Origin: Pseudomonas frederiksbergensis | GTDB lineage: Bacteria; Pseudomonadota; Gammaproteobacteria; Pseudomonadales; Pseudomonadaceae | DNA: 64,000 nucleotides | Direction of reading: 5' to 3' | Assembly: GCF_003732705.1 (NCBI RefSeq) | Contig: NZ_MOBR01000017.1 | Location: 247,412 to 311,411, forward strand | Shown: one piece after another, positions 51,298 to 61,092 of the stretch | Numbering within the stretch: the first letter of the stretch is position 1 | Layout: each line of letters begins with the position of its first letter | Notes under the pieces: generated by a model | Seen by the model: only the letters and a program-made list of their open reading frames with translations | What the model was told of the DNA's origin: nothing | Databases searched by the model: none | Translations under genes and position numbers: made by a program

Positions 51298-51669
51298 ATG
51301 CAAACGTCAGAGAAAAACCGCAGTTTCACCCAATTGATCGAATTCGAGATCGAGCCTCATCAGCAACCCGCACTGGTTTCGGCGCTGTCGGCGCAGACCG
51401 AGCGTCTGGCCCAGGATTTCAGCGGCTTTCTGAGTGCGAGCATCCAGGCCAGCGACGATGGCCGGCGAGTGCTCAATTACCTGCAATGGCAAACCCGCGA
51501 GGCGGGTGAAGCCGCATTCCAGCGCTTTGAAAGCGGCGAGCAGGATTTCTGGCAACTGATCCGCGCCCACCAGGCGAAAACCGTGACCTTCGGTTCATTC
51601 CAGGTCCTGCACAGCCTGGAGCGCAGTCACGATGACGCGCTGCACTGCAATCTGGTGCATTCCGGCTAA
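51298..51669 (+). CDS. Antibiotic-biosynthesis monooxygenase (ABM) domain protein, SoxR target
   Basis: The product is 123 residues. A ferredoxin-like ABM fold is visible: FTQLIEFEIEPHQQPALVSALSAQTERLAQDFSGFLSASIQASDDGRRVLNYLQWQTREAGEAAFQ, with the paired strands and helix typical of quinol-type monooxygenases. The SoxR box directly upstream points to induction by redox-cycling compounds such as phenazines or quinones, which it might oxidise. It is divergent from soxR. Its 3' end is 4 bases from the convergent sfnR stop. Confidence 0.83.
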   Translation: MQTSEKNRSFTQLIEFEIEPHQQPALVSALSAQTERLAQDFSGFLSASIQASDDGRRVLNYLQWQTREAGEAAFQRFESGEQDFWQLIRAHQAKTVTFGSFQVLHSLERSHDDALHCNLVHSG

Positions 51670-51673
51670 GCGC

Positions 51674-52777
<1,104 letters not shown>

Positions 52778-52799
52778 GGCAGGCTCCATGAAGAGAAGG

Positions 52800-53987
52800 T
52801 CAGGAATAGAAAGTCGGAATCGGCAGGGACTGGTTCAGCGCCCAATCACCCAGTTCATGGAGTTTGTAATCCACCGGGTCGTGCAGGGTTTGCGTGCGCA
52901 GGTTGCGCCAGTGGCGGTCCAGCCGCAGCGAGGCGTGGGTCGAGCGCGCACCGGTGACTTCGAACAAGCGGCTACACAATTCCAGGCCATTGCGCGTGGC
53001 GGCGACCTTGGCCGTGGCAATCGCCGTGGCCAGGTGCCCGCGTTCTTCGGCGCTGAGATTCGGGCCTTTGGCCCACGCCTTGTCGAGCAGATCGGCGGCG
53101 CGTTCCACCAGCAAGCGAACGCCTTCGAGGGCGACCCAGAACTCGCCGTAATGGCTGAGTACATACGGATCTTCGCGCACATCCTGGGCACTGGATTTAT
53201 GCCAGGGCCGGGTTTCGGTGAGGGTGTATTGCCGCGCTTCTTCGAACGCACCTTCGGCGATGCCGAGGAACATATGGGTGAAGGTCAGCTGCGCGATCAA
53301 TGGCCGCAGGCAGGCGAAAGGTGTGCTCAACGGACCCGGATCGAGGAGCAATTCCGACTCTTCGACCCGCACTCGTTCGAAGGTGGCGCTGCCGCTGTCG
53401 GTCTGGCGCTGGCCCATGTTGTTCCAGTCGTTGTGCAATGTGATGCCGCTGCGACCGCTGGGAATCGCGGCGATCAACAGCTTGCCGCCAGCACTTTCAT
53501 CCACTGCCGAGGCGATCAGCATTTGTGAATCGCTGGCGCCGGAGCAGAAGCTTTTCTTGCCGGAAAACTCGCGCCAGCCGCCGAGGTTTTTCACCACGGT
53601 GCGGGTGTCCAACGGGTTGAGGGCGTTGCCCCAGAACCAGTTCTTGCGCGCGGTTTGCTCGAACCATGGCTGCCATTGTTCGGGCTTGGCGAACAGGCGC
53701 ACGGTGGCGAGCATCAAGTGATGAAAACCGAAGACATGCGCGATGGAGCTGTCGACCTTGGCGAACTCGCGCACGATGGTCAGGGTTTCGCTCCAGCTGG
53801 CGCCGAGGCCGCCGTACTGGGTGGGAATGCTCAGTGCGAGCAGGCCACTGTGGCGCAGGGCATCACGTTCAGCCTTGGGCGTACCACCGCGCTCGTCGCG
53901 CTCGACGGCAGTCAGGGAAAACTCCGCCGCCAATTGGCGGGCGGTGTGCAAGGGGGAGAGCAGGGCGCTTTGTGGTTTGGCCGTCAC
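52800..53987 (-). CDS. msuC: SfnB-family FMNH2-dependent monooxygenase MsuC
   Basis: This 395-residue protein has the acyl-CoA dehydrogenase fold and belongs to the flavin monooxygenase group with SfnB and DszC. Marks are LLALSIPTQYGGLGASWSETLTIVREFAKVDSSIAHVFGFHH, the beta domain REFSGKKSFCSGASDSQML, and the C-terminal EVTGARSTHASLRLDRHWRNLRTQTLHDPVDYKLHELG. In relatives MsuC oxidises methanesulfinate to methanesulfonate, the substrate of MsuD. Translation begins at GTG 53987 after AAGGAA. It lies between msuD and sfnR, the same order as PA2354-PA2357. A repeat sits in the 139-base gap to msuD. Confidence 0.87.
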   Translation of the reverse strand: MTAKPQSALLSPLHTARQLAAEFSLTAVERDERGGTPKAERDALRHSGLLALSIPTQYGGLGASWSETLTIVREFAKVDSSIAHVFGFHHLMLATVRLFAKPEQWQPWFEQTARKNWFWGNALNPLDTRTVVKNLGGWREFSGKKSFCSGASDSQMLIASAVDESAGGKLLIAAIPSGRSGITLHNDWNNMGQRQTDSGSATFERVRVEESELLLDPGPLSTPFACLRPLIAQLTFTHMFLGIAEGAFEEARQYTLTETRPWHKSSAQDVREDPYVLSHYGEFWVALEGVRLLVERAADLLDKAWAKGPNLSAEERGHLATAIATAKVAATRNGLELCSRLFEVTGARSTHASLRLDRHWRNLRTQTLHDPVDYKLHELGDWALNQSLPIPTFYS

Positions 53988-54013
53988 GCGGGGGTTCCTT
54001 ATTTCTGGTGACC

Positions 54014-54115
54014 GATCGTTCCTACGCTCTGCGTGGGAATGCCTCTGGGGACGCTCCGCGTCCAGTGACGCGGAGCGTCACGGGTTGCATTCCCACGCAG
54101 AGCGTGGGAACGATC
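54014..54115. repeat. Second-family repeat (GATCGTTCC type)
   Basis: Complete ~102-base copy with a shortened centre, inside the msu operon between msuD and msuC. Confidence 0.88.
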
Positions 54116-54126
54116 AGGCGTGGCGG

Positions 54127-55272
54127 TCAGGCCGTGGCTTTGGCGGGCAACACATCATTGGCAATCATTTCGCCAAACGGCCCGGTGAGGTTGGTCACGC
54201 CACGTCCCGCAAGACTGGCATACGGCTCCGGCAACAGCGGGAACACCAGCTCGGCAAAGCGATACGCCTCTTCAAGGTGCGGGTAACCGGAGAAGATAAA
54301 GCTCTCGATCCCCAGGTCCGCGTACTCCTTGATCCGCGCCGCGACTTGCTGCGGATCGCCCACCAATGCGGTCCCCGCGCCGCCACGCACCAGGCCGACA
54401 CCGGCCCACAGGTTGGGGGCAATTTCCAGGTTGTCGCGACGTCCGTCGTGCAGCGCAGCCATGCGCCGCTGGCCTTCGGAATCAAAGCGCGAGAACGATT
54501 TCTGCGCGGCGGCGATGGTCTCGTCGCTGATGTGCTCGATGAGTTTGTCCGCGGCTTTCCACGCCTCTTCGGCGGTTTCGCGCACGATCACATGCAAACG
54601 AATCCCGAACTTCACCGTGCGCCCGTTGCGCGCGGCACGCTCACGCACATCCGCGAGTTTTTCCGCCACGGCGGCCGGTGGCTCGCCCCAGGTCAGGTAC
54701 ACGTCGACCTGTTCGGCGGCGAGTTCATGGGCGGCTTCCGACGAACCGCCGAAGTACAGCGGCGGATAAGGTTTCTGGACTGGCGGATACAACGCCTTGG
54801 CGTTCTGCACCTGCAAGTGTTTGCCTTCGAAATCCACCGACTCGCCTTGCAGCACCCGACGCCAGATGTGCAGGAATTCGTCAGTCACCTCGTAGCGTTC
54901 GCTGTGATCGAGGAAGATCCCGTCGCCACGGTTTTCGTCCGGATCGCCACCGGTCACCACGTTAATCAGCAGGCGGCCATTGGACAAACGATCCAGGGTA
55001 GCGGCCATGCGCGCCGAGACGGTCGGCGAGATGATCCCCGGACGAATCGCCACCAAGTATTTCAGGCGTTCAGTCAGCGGCACCAGCGCCGAAGCGATCA
55101 CCCACGAGTCTTCGCAGGAGCGCCCGGTGGGAATCAATACACCGTGGTAGCCAAGGCTGTCAGCGGCCTGGGCCACTTGTTTCAAATAGTTGAGCGTCAC
55201 CGGGCGGGCGCCCTGGGTGGTGCCCAGGTAGTGGCCGTCGCCGTGGGTGGGCAGAAACCAGAAAACATCCAT
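54127..55272 (-). CDS. msuD: Methanesulfonate/alkanesulfonate monooxygenase MsuD
   Basis: This 381-residue bacterial-luciferase-like monooxygenase of the SsuD/MsuD group uses FMNH2 and oxygen to cleave the C-S bond, giving sulfite and an aldehyde. Family marks are MDVFWFLPTHGDGHYLGT at the N-terminus, SLGYHGVLIPTGRSCEDSW, RPGIISPTVSARMAATLDRLSNGRLLINVVTGGDPDE and FSGYPHLEEAYRFAELVFPLLP. Extra bases between msuE and msuD number only 10, so they are co-transcribed from the sigma-54 promoter before msuE. MsuD is preferred over SsuD because of the msuE-D-C-sfnR context; sequence alone does not decide. Confidence 0.88.
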   Translation of the reverse strand: MDVFWFLPTHGDGHYLGTTQGARPVTLNYLKQVAQAADSLGYHGVLIPTGRSCEDSWVIASALVPLTERLKYLVAIRPGIISPTVSARMAATLDRLSNGRLLINVVTGGDPDENRGDGIFLDHSERYEVTDEFLHIWRRVLQGESVDFEGKHLQVQNAKALYPPVQKPYPPLYFGGSSEAAHELAAEQVDVYLTWGEPPAAVAEKLADVRERAARNGRTVKFGIRLHVIVRETAEEAWKAADKLIEHISDETIAAAQKSFSRFDSEGQRRMAALHDGRRDNLEIAPNLWAGVGLVRGGAGTALVGDPQQVAARIKEYADLGIESFIFSGYPHLEEAYRFAELVFPLLPEPYASLAGRGVTNLTGPFGEMIANDVLPAKATA

Positions 55273-55282
55273 GAAGAGATCC

Positions 55283-55846
55283 TTAAGCGATTTTCAGCAG
55301 ATTTTTGGGGTGCACGCCAAACAACGGCGCGGCGCGTTCTGCAGCAAGACGAATGCGGGCCTTCAAGGGCTCACTGGTTATTTGGTAATTCGAGAAATCG
55401 GCTTCGGTGGCATAGACGCCAATCGGCAGGGTCAAGGCCTGGAAGAAACTGAACAGCGGGCGCAACTGATGATCGAGCACCAGCGCATGCCGTTCGCTGC
55501 CACCCGTGGCGGCCAGCAGCACCGGGGTGTTGATCAGCGCGTTGAGGTCGATCAGGTCGAACAGGTGCTTGAGCAGGCCAGGGTAGGAACCGCGATAAAC
55601 CGGCGCGGCGACGATCAGCAGGTCGGCGCTTTCGATGGCTTGCAGTTCGGCTTCGATCTCCGCACTCAATTCCTGACGGGCGAGGGCGGCGCCCAGTGGT
55701 CGGGCGATGTCACCCAGTTCGATCAACTTGCTCTCGATCGGCAATTGCTCGCCGAGTTCGGCCAACAGCGCTTGGGTCAGCACCAAGGTGCGGGACGGAC
55801 GCCAGGTACCGCCGGAGAGGGCAACGACTTTCAATGGACGCGACAT
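55283..55846 (-). CDS. msuE: NADPH/NADH-dependent FMN reductase MsuE
   Basis: This 187-residue flavodoxin-fold reductase makes FMNH2 for MsuD and MsuC. Marks are the N-terminal VVALSGGTWRPSRTLVLTQALL, the APVYRGSYPGLLKHLFDLIDL substrate segment near 80-100 and the LAATGGSERHALVLDHQLRPLFSFFQAL loop, all typical of SsuE/MsuE. ATG 55846 follows AAGGA; the frame is open 56 codons further upstream, but that part contains the sigma-54 promoter. First gene of the msuE-msuD-msuC-sfnR operon. Confidence 0.9.
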   Translation of the reverse strand: MSRPLKVVALSGGTWRPSRTLVLTQALLAELGEQLPIESKLIELGDIARPLGAALARQELSAEIEAELQAIESADLLIVAAPVYRGSYPGLLKHLFDLIDLNALINTPVLLAATGGSERHALVLDHQLRPLFSFFQALTLPIGVYATEADFSNYQITSEPLKARIRLAAERAAPLFGVHPKNLLKIA

Positions 55847-55900
55847 GATCAGTTCCTTTTTAAACAGTTGCTCAGGGAGCAGTGAAGAGTCACTGGGCTT

Positions 55901-55918
55901 GAGCAAGACCTGTACCAA
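55901..55918 (-). promoter_or_regulatory. Sigma-54 promoter of the msu operon
   Basis: On the minus strand it reads TTGGTACAGGTCTTGCTC: GG and GC are 10 bases apart, matching TTGGCAC-N5-TTGC with one change. It ends 55 bp upstream of the msuE start codon. Confidence 0.78.
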
Positions 55919-55999
55919 TCCTTCGAAGCCCCGTAATCCGGGGCTTTCAGCGTTACGCTCGACGCGGTCTGTGTGACTGGCAGGGCCATTTGTTGAATG

Positions 56000-56034
56000 A
56001 CTGTTGCCAGGCAAACAGTTGCGTGGGCAACAGT
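56000..56034. promoter_or_regulatory. Nested dyads, candidate SfnR enhancer
   Basis: ACTGTTGCC (56000-56008) and GGCAACAGT (56026-56034) are perfect inverse arms. Inside lie TTGCC-A-GGCAA and GTTGC-N4-GCAAC. They sit 82-116 bp upstream of the sigma-54 promoter, the normal distance for an enhancer site. Confidence 0.55.
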
Positions 56035-56236
56035 GGGTGAAGCGATGCAGTTGTTATAAAGGCTTGCTGTTATTCCGTAAAAGATCATTAAAAGATATTT
56101 ATAGATCTTTATTGAATATGAGGGGCGGCGACCTTTTGATCCTGATACCCACTATCGAGAGCGTTGATTTCTGCCAAACCCAGGCCGGGCGTAGCCTTCA
56201 CCTATCGCCAAACACAACTTTGTCAGGACGCTCCCC

Positions 56237-56506
56237 ATGAACCGCTTACTCACTGTTTCCTTGCTGCTCGCCGTTTCCGTTCTCGCCGGTTGTGCCAGCC
56301 ATGTTTCGCCCGAGTTGCGGCCCTACACCGCTGAAGAAACCAAGGAACTGGCGCTGGAAGCCTTGAACCGCCAAGGCTTGTCCTTCGAGGAATACCACGC
56401 CAAAAAAGCCGCCTTGCTCGGCCAGCCGCAGAAGTCTTTCGGCTTTGATAACCAAGGCGAAATGAACGCCGAACGGGCTGTACACCTTCACGGTCGACCA
56501 AGCTGA
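56237..56506 (+). CDS. Small lipoprotein
   Basis: This 89-residue predicted lipoprotein has signal peptide MNRLLTVSLLLAVS with lipobox VLAGC, Cys19 being the modified residue. The mature part is short and charged (YTAEETKELALEALNRQGLSFEEYHAKKAALLGQP). No family recognised. It stands alone between the msu control region and a LysE exporter, with an AGGACG ribosome site. Confidence 0.72.
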   Translation: MNRLLTVSLLLAVSVLAGCASHVSPELRPYTAEETKELALEALNRQGLSFEEYHAKKAALLGQPQKSFGFDNQGEMNAERAVHLHGRPS

Positions 56507-56607
56507 ATCGCGACTGTACCGCTCGAACTTTTACCCAACTGTCCGTGGGTTTCCCGCAAGGCGTGCGATAGGGTCAATACCTGACTGACCCTGACGGACT
56601 GCCACCC

Positions 56608-57219
56608 ATGCTCTCGCTCGATTTGCTGCTGGGCTTTGCCCTTTTTGCCCTCGTGACCTCGATCACCCCCGGCCCGAACAACACCATGTTGCTGGCATCG
56701 GGTGTGAACTTCGGCTTTAACCGCACCATCCCCCATATGCTCGGCATCACCTGCGGCTTCTTCGTTCTGGTGGTCGCGGTGGGTTTTGGCCTGGGCGCGG
56801 TGTTTCAAACCTATCCGTTGCTCTACACCGTTCTGCGCTACGTCGGCGCGGCGTATTTGCTGTACCTGGCCTGGAAAATCGCGCATTCCGGGCCCGTCTC
56901 CGAGAGCGAAAAGGGCGAAAGCCAACCGATCAGTTATCTCAGTGCCGCGGCGTTTCAGTGGGTTAATCCCAAGGCCTGGATCATGGCCATTGGCGCCATC
57001 AGCACCTACACGCCGATGCAGGGCTACTTCACCAATGTGATCGTGATTGCCGCGGTGTTCGCCTTGATCAACTTGCCGAGCGTCGGTGTGTGGGCCGGTT
57101 GCGGCACTCTGTTGCGCAATGTGTTGAAGGATCGCCGCTGGTTGCGGATATTCAACTGGGGCATGGCCCTGCTGCTGGTCGCTTCGCTGTATCCGTTGTT
57201 GATTGAAAGCTTTAGCTGA
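56608..57219 (+). CDS. LysE/RhtB-family amino-acid exporter
   Basis: This 203-residue membrane protein with about six hydrophobic segments has the family start LLGFALFALVTSITPGPNNTMLLASGVNFGFNRTIPHMLGITCGF, including the TPGPNN signature, and the later YLAWKIAHSG and FQWVNPKAWIMAIGAIS. It exports an amino acid or homoserine-type compound; the substrate cannot be read from sequence. It is a single-gene unit. Confidence 0.87.
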   Translation: MLSLDLLLGFALFALVTSITPGPNNTMLLASGVNFGFNRTIPHMLGITCGFFVLVVAVGFGLGAVFQTYPLLYTVLRYVGAAYLLYLAWKIAHSGPVSESEKGESQPISYLSAAAFQWVNPKAWIMAIGAISTYTPMQGYFTNVIVIAAVFALINLPSVGVWAGCGTLLRNVLKDRRWLRIFNWGMALLLVASLYPLLIESFS

Positions 57220-57382
57220 CGCATTGCTTCAACCGGTTGGCCGATGCCTGTTAAGCTCGACTTCAGGAGCGTTCCTACGCACTTTGAAATGAAGTCGTAT
57301 TTCTTTAACAGCATCCGATCAGGTATTGCTGGTGTCCTTACCCCGCACGCCTGATCCCGGAACACGCTCTGCGAGCCTTTAT

Positions 57383-58540
57383 ATGAATAAACGTCCGTTG
57401 TATTTCGACTACGCCGCCACCACGCCGGTGGATGAGCGGGTCATCAAGGTCATGGTCGAGTGTCTGGGTTTCAACGGCAATTTCGGCAACCCGGCGTCCA
57501 GCTCCCATGCGTTCGGCCAGCAGGCCCGGCAATCGGTCGAGCAGGCACGCCAGCAAGTGGCCGAACTGGTGGGCGCTCAGGCGGACCAGATCGTCTGGAC
57601 TTCCGGCGCCACCGAATCGAATAACCTGGCGCTCAAAGGCGTCGCCCAGGCCCGAGGCGTGTCCGGCGGCCACATCATCACTAGCCAGATTGAACACAAA
57701 GCGATTCTCGACACCGCGAAACAATTGCAGGACGCCGGTGTAGCGGTGACCTATCTGGTCCCGGACGCCGAAGGCCTGATTACCCCGCAAGCGGTCAGCG
57801 AAGCGATGCGCGACGACACGTTTCTGGTGTCGCTGATGCTGGTGAATAACGAATTGGGTACGGTCAACGACATCCCGGCCATCGGCCAGGTGGTGCGTAA
57901 TCGTGATGCGTTGTTTCACGTCGATGCGGCCCAGGGCGCGGGGAAAGTGGCGATTGATCTGGCCGAATGGCCGGTGGATTTGATGTCGTTTTCGGCACAC
58001 AAGATCTACGGCCCCAAAGGCATTGGCGCGCTGTATGTTGGCCCGCGGGCGCAGCAGCGTTTGCAGGCGCAGATCCACGGCGGCGGGCACGAGGGCGGGT
58101 TGCGTTCCGGCACCTTGGCCACGCACCAGATCGTTGCCATGGGCGAAGCGTTTGCGTTGGCGGCGGCGTTGTTCGATGACGAGAAAGCCACCATCGTTCA
58201 TCTGCGCGAGCGCTTGCTTGAGCAACTGCTGGATCTTCCCGGTGTGCGCCTCAATGGCAGCGCGACCCAACGCATTCCTCACACCCTGAGCCTGACCTTC
58301 GGCGAAGGCGAGTTCAACGCGGCGACGCTGGGCCAATCGATCGCGTTTTCCGCGACCTCGGCCTGCAATTCCGCGAGTAATGCGCCATCCCATGTGTTGC
58401 TGGCCCTGGGCCACGACGCCCGCTCGGCCGGTCGCACCATCCGCTTGAGCCTGGGGCGGTTCACTACCGAGCAGGATATCGACCAGGCGGTCGAACTGAT
58501 TAAAGCGGCCAATGCCAGCGCGCCGGCGTTCTGGCAATAA
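57383..58540 (+). CDS. Cysteine desulfurase (IscS/NifS type)
   Basis: This 385-residue class V PLP enzyme transfers sulfur from cysteine. It has YFDYAATTPVD near the start, TSGATESNNLALKG (PLP phosphate), the cofactor His/Asp in FHVDAAQ, the PLP lysine K207 in SFSAHKIYGPKG and the active cysteine C328 in SATSACNSASNAPS, the same number as in E. coli IscS. It is not in an isc operon: neighbours are a LysE exporter and an aminopeptidase. It is thus a second desulfurase, perhaps for tRNA thiolation or repair, or for sulfur supply. ATG 57383 lacks a strong ribosome site. Confidence 0.88.
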   Translation: MNKRPLYFDYAATTPVDERVIKVMVECLGFNGNFGNPASSSHAFGQQARQSVEQARQQVAELVGAQADQIVWTSGATESNNLALKGVAQARGVSGGHIITSQIEHKAILDTAKQLQDAGVAVTYLVPDAEGLITPQAVSEAMRDDTFLVSLMLVNNELGTVNDIPAIGQVVRNRDALFHVDAAQGAGKVAIDLAEWPVDLMSFSAHKIYGPKGIGALYVGPRAQQRLQAQIHGGGHEGGLRSGTLATHQIVAMGEAFALAAALFDDEKATIVHLRERLLEQLLDLPGVRLNGSATQRIPHTLSLTFGEGEFNAATLGQSIAFSATSACNSASNAPSHVLLALGHDARSAGRTIRLSLGRFTTEQDIDQAVELIKAANASAPAFWQ

Positions 58541-58605
58541 GCCGTTAAAGCGCCGACTCAGATCGGCACTCAACAATAATGATGAAGTGGTTAGCAGGAG
58601 ACATG

Positions 58606-60414
58606 ATGAGTACGCAGCCTTTGACCAATGGATTGGTACCCCAGCGCCTGGCGCAAACCCGTGAGCTGATGGACCGCGAGGGCATTCACGCCCTGTTGGT
58701 GCCGTCGGCCGACCCGCACTTGTCGGAATACCTGCCGGGTTACTGGCAAGGGAGGCAATGGTTGTCGGGTTTCCACGGCTCGGTGGGCACCCTGATTGTT
58801 ACGCCGGATTTCGCCGGTGTCTGGGCCGACAGCCGTTACTGGGAACAAGCGAGCAAGGAACTCAAGGGCAGCGGCATCGAACTGGTCAAACTGCAACCGG
58901 GTCAGCCGGGGCCACTGGACTGGCTGGCCGAGCAAACCCCTGAAGGCGGCGTCGTTGCTGTCGATGGTGCGGTGATGGCAGTCGCGTCGGCACGCACTTT
59001 GGGTGGCAAGCTCGAAGAGCGCGGTGCCCGTTTGCGTACCGACATCGACCTGCTGAGCGAAGTCTGGAGCGACCGTCCAAGCCTGCCGAACGAACCGATT
59101 TATCAACACTTGCCGCCGCAAGCGACGGTCAGCCGTGGCGAGAAACTCGGCAAGTTACGCGAGGTGTTGAAAGAGCGCGGTGCCGACTGGCATTTCATCG
59201 CCACCCTCGACGACATTGCCTGGCTGTTCAACCTGCGCGGCGGCGACGTGTCGTTCAATCCGGTGTTCGTGTCCTTTGCCTTGATCAGCCAGGAGCAGGC
59301 CACCCTGTTCGTCGCCTTGAGCAAGGTCAGCGCTGAATTGCGTGGGATCCTTGAACAGGACGGCGTAACGCTGCGTGATTACAGCGAAGTGGCCGAAGCC
59401 TTGCGCGCCGTGCCGAGCGGCGCGAGCCTGCAGGTCGATCCTGCCCGGGTTACCGCCGGGTTGCTGGGCAACCTAGGCAGCGGCGTCAAACTGCTGGAAG
59501 GGCTGAACCCGACCACCCTGGCCAAATCCCGGAAAAGCCTGGACGACGCTGAACATATCCGCCAGGCCATGGAGCAGGACGGCGCGGCGCTGTGCGAATT
59601 CTTCGCCTGGCTGGAATCGGCCTGGGGCCGTGAACGCATCACGGAGCTGACCATCGACGAACACCTGACCGCCGCGCGCATGCGGCGCCCGGATTATGTG
59701 TCGCTCAGTTTCAACACCATTGCCGCGTTCAACGCCAATGGCGCGATGCCGCACTACCACGCCACCGAGGAAGAACACGCGGTCATCGAAGGTGACGGCC
59801 TGTTGCTGATCGACTCCGGCGGCCAGTATTTGGGCGGCACCACCGACATTACGCGGATGGTGCCGGTTGGCACGCCGACCGAGGAGCAGAAGCGAGATTG
59901 CACGCGGGTGCTCAAGGGTGTAATCGCCTTGTCTCGTGCGCAATTCCCCCGGGGGATTTTGTCGCCGCTGCTGGACGCGATTGCCCGCGCGCCGATCTGG
60001 GCGGAGAGCGTCGATTATGGTCACGGCACCGGGCATGGCGTCGGCTACTTCCTGAACGTTCACGAAGGCCCGCAAGTGATTGCCTATCAAGCCGTAGCGG
60101 CACCGCAAACCGCGATGCAGCCGGGGATGATTACGTCCATTGAACCTGGGACTTATCGTCCGGGTCGCTGGGGTGTGCGGATCGAAAACCTGGTGCTGAA
60201 CCGCGAAGCTGGCAAGAGCGAGTTCGGCGAATTCCTGAAATTCGAAACCTTGACCTTGTGCCCTATCGACACTCGCTGCCTGGAGCCGTCGTTGCTGACT
60301 GATGACGAGAAGCAGTGGTTCAACGGCTATCACGCTGAAGTGCGTGAGCGTTTGAGCCCGTTGCTCGACGGTGCAGCGCTTGAGTGGTTGAACACGCGTA
60401 CTGCGGCGATCTGA
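58606..60414 (+). CDS. Xaa-Pro aminopeptidase (M24B)
   Basis: This 602-residue metallopeptidase removes N-terminal residues before proline. It has two creatinase-type N-terminal domains (about 10-310) and a C-terminal pita-bread domain. Metal and catalytic residues are in LLIDSGGQYLGGTTDITRMV (both Asp), YGHGTGHGVGYFLNVHEGP (His) and MITSIEPGTYRPGRWGVRIENL (both Glu). Length and layout match the large eukaryote-like APP1 group rather than the ~440-residue PepP. ATG 58606 (MSTQPLTNG) is placed best from AGGAG; an ATG 3 bases earlier is possible. It starts 65 bp after the desulfurase. Confidence 0.9.
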   Translation: MSTQPLTNGLVPQRLAQTRELMDREGIHALLVPSADPHLSEYLPGYWQGRQWLSGFHGSVGTLIVTPDFAGVWADSRYWEQASKELKGSGIELVKLQPGQPGPLDWLAEQTPEGGVVAVDGAVMAVASARTLGGKLEERGARLRTDIDLLSEVWSDRPSLPNEPIYQHLPPQATVSRGEKLGKLREVLKERGADWHFIATLDDIAWLFNLRGGDVSFNPVFVSFALISQEQATLFVALSKVSAELRGILEQDGVTLRDYSEVAEALRAVPSGASLQVDPARVTAGLLGNLGSGVKLLEGLNPTTLAKSRKSLDDAEHIRQAMEQDGAALCEFFAWLESAWGRERITELTIDEHLTAARMRRPDYVSLSFNTIAAFNANGAMPHYHATEEEHAVIEGDGLLLIDSGGQYLGGTTDITRMVPVGTPTEEQKRDCTRVLKGVIALSRAQFPRGILSPLLDAIARAPIWAESVDYGHGTGHGVGYFLNVHEGPQVIAYQAVAAPQTAMQPGMITSIEPGTYRPGRWGVRIENLVLNREAGKSEFGEFLKFETLTLCPIDTRCLEPSLLTDDEKQWFNGYHAEVRERLSPLLDGAALEWLNTRTAAI

Positions 60415-60459
60415 TCGGTTTGAGTCCAGGCGCTCCACCGAGCGCCTGGCTCATGTCAT

Positions 60460-61050
60460 TCAGCTCAGGGCTTCAAGGACGAAGTCCAGTCGGTCCTGCC
60501 CGAAGAACAGCTGATTATCGATAAACATGCTCGGCGCACCGAACACGCCGCGTTGCACGGCTTTCTCGGTGTTGTCCTTGAGGGCCGCTTTGACTTCCTC
60601 ATCGGCGGTCAGGGCCAGCACTTCGTTCGGGTCGAAATCGTTTTCCTTCAGCACGGCCGCCACGGTCGCTGGATCATCGAGGCTACGGCCTTCGACCCAG
60701 AGCGCAGTAAACAGACAATTGATGAATGCCTGGAAACGCTGCGGATGGCGCAATTGCACGCCGGTGACGGCGCGCATGAGCATTAGCGTATTGATCGGGA
60801 AATGCGGATTGAACCTCAGCGGCACGTCGTAGCGTTTGGCGTAACGGTCCAGGTCCTGAAACATATAGCGACCCTTGGCCGGGATCATCGCCGGTGAGGC
60901 ATTGCCGGTGGCTTTGAAGACGCCGCCCAACAGCATCGGAATGTAGATCAACTGGCTACCGGTCTGCGCGCAGATCTTCGGCAGTTGGGTGTAGGCCAGG
61001 TAGGTGGCGGGGCTGCCAAGATCGAAGTAGAACTCCACGGTTTTGCTCAT
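60460..61050 (-). CDS. DsbA-family isomerase (2-hydroxychromene-2-carboxylate isomerase type)
   Basis: This 196-residue thioredoxin-fold protein of the HCCA isomerase/GST-kappa group starts VEFYFDLGSPATYLAYTQLPKI, where the redox CxxC of DsbA is replaced by GSPA, with Ser as the family's catalytic residue. The end GVFGAPSMFIDNQLFFGQDRLDFV is typical, with the cis-Pro in GAPSMF. The family isomerises aromatic ring-cleavage intermediates with glutathione. It follows the SDR gene by 42 bases and probably shares its promoter and TetR control. Confidence 0.83.
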   Translation of the reverse strand: MSKTVEFYFDLGSPATYLAYTQLPKICAQTGSQLIYIPMLLGGVFKATGNASPAMIPAKGRYMFQDLDRYAKRYDVPLRFNPHFPINTLMLMRAVTGVQLRHPQRFQAFINCLFTALWVEGRSLDDPATVAAVLKENDFDPNEVLALTADEEVKAALKDNTEKAVQRGVFGAPSMFIDNQLFFGQDRLDFVLEALS

Positions 61051-61092
61051 GGTTAATGCGCTCTGCTTATTGTTGTAGTGAGGGGAGAGGGC

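Larger units (their letters stand above)
55847..56236. other. Control region upstream of msuE
   Basis: This 390-base region holds a sigma-54 promoter (55901-55918), nested dyads for an activator (56000-56034) and the promoter of the lipoprotein gene at 56237. There is no supported gene. A short hairpin (GCCCCG...CGGGGC) lies at 55928-55943 between promoter and dyads and has no T-run. Confidence 0.65.

Noticed and set aside
55891..55914. Alternative sigma-54 register using GC at 55898 and CC at 55909
   Set aside because: Spacing fits, but it lacks the GGCAC-like and TTGC-like sequence present in the register at 55901-55918.
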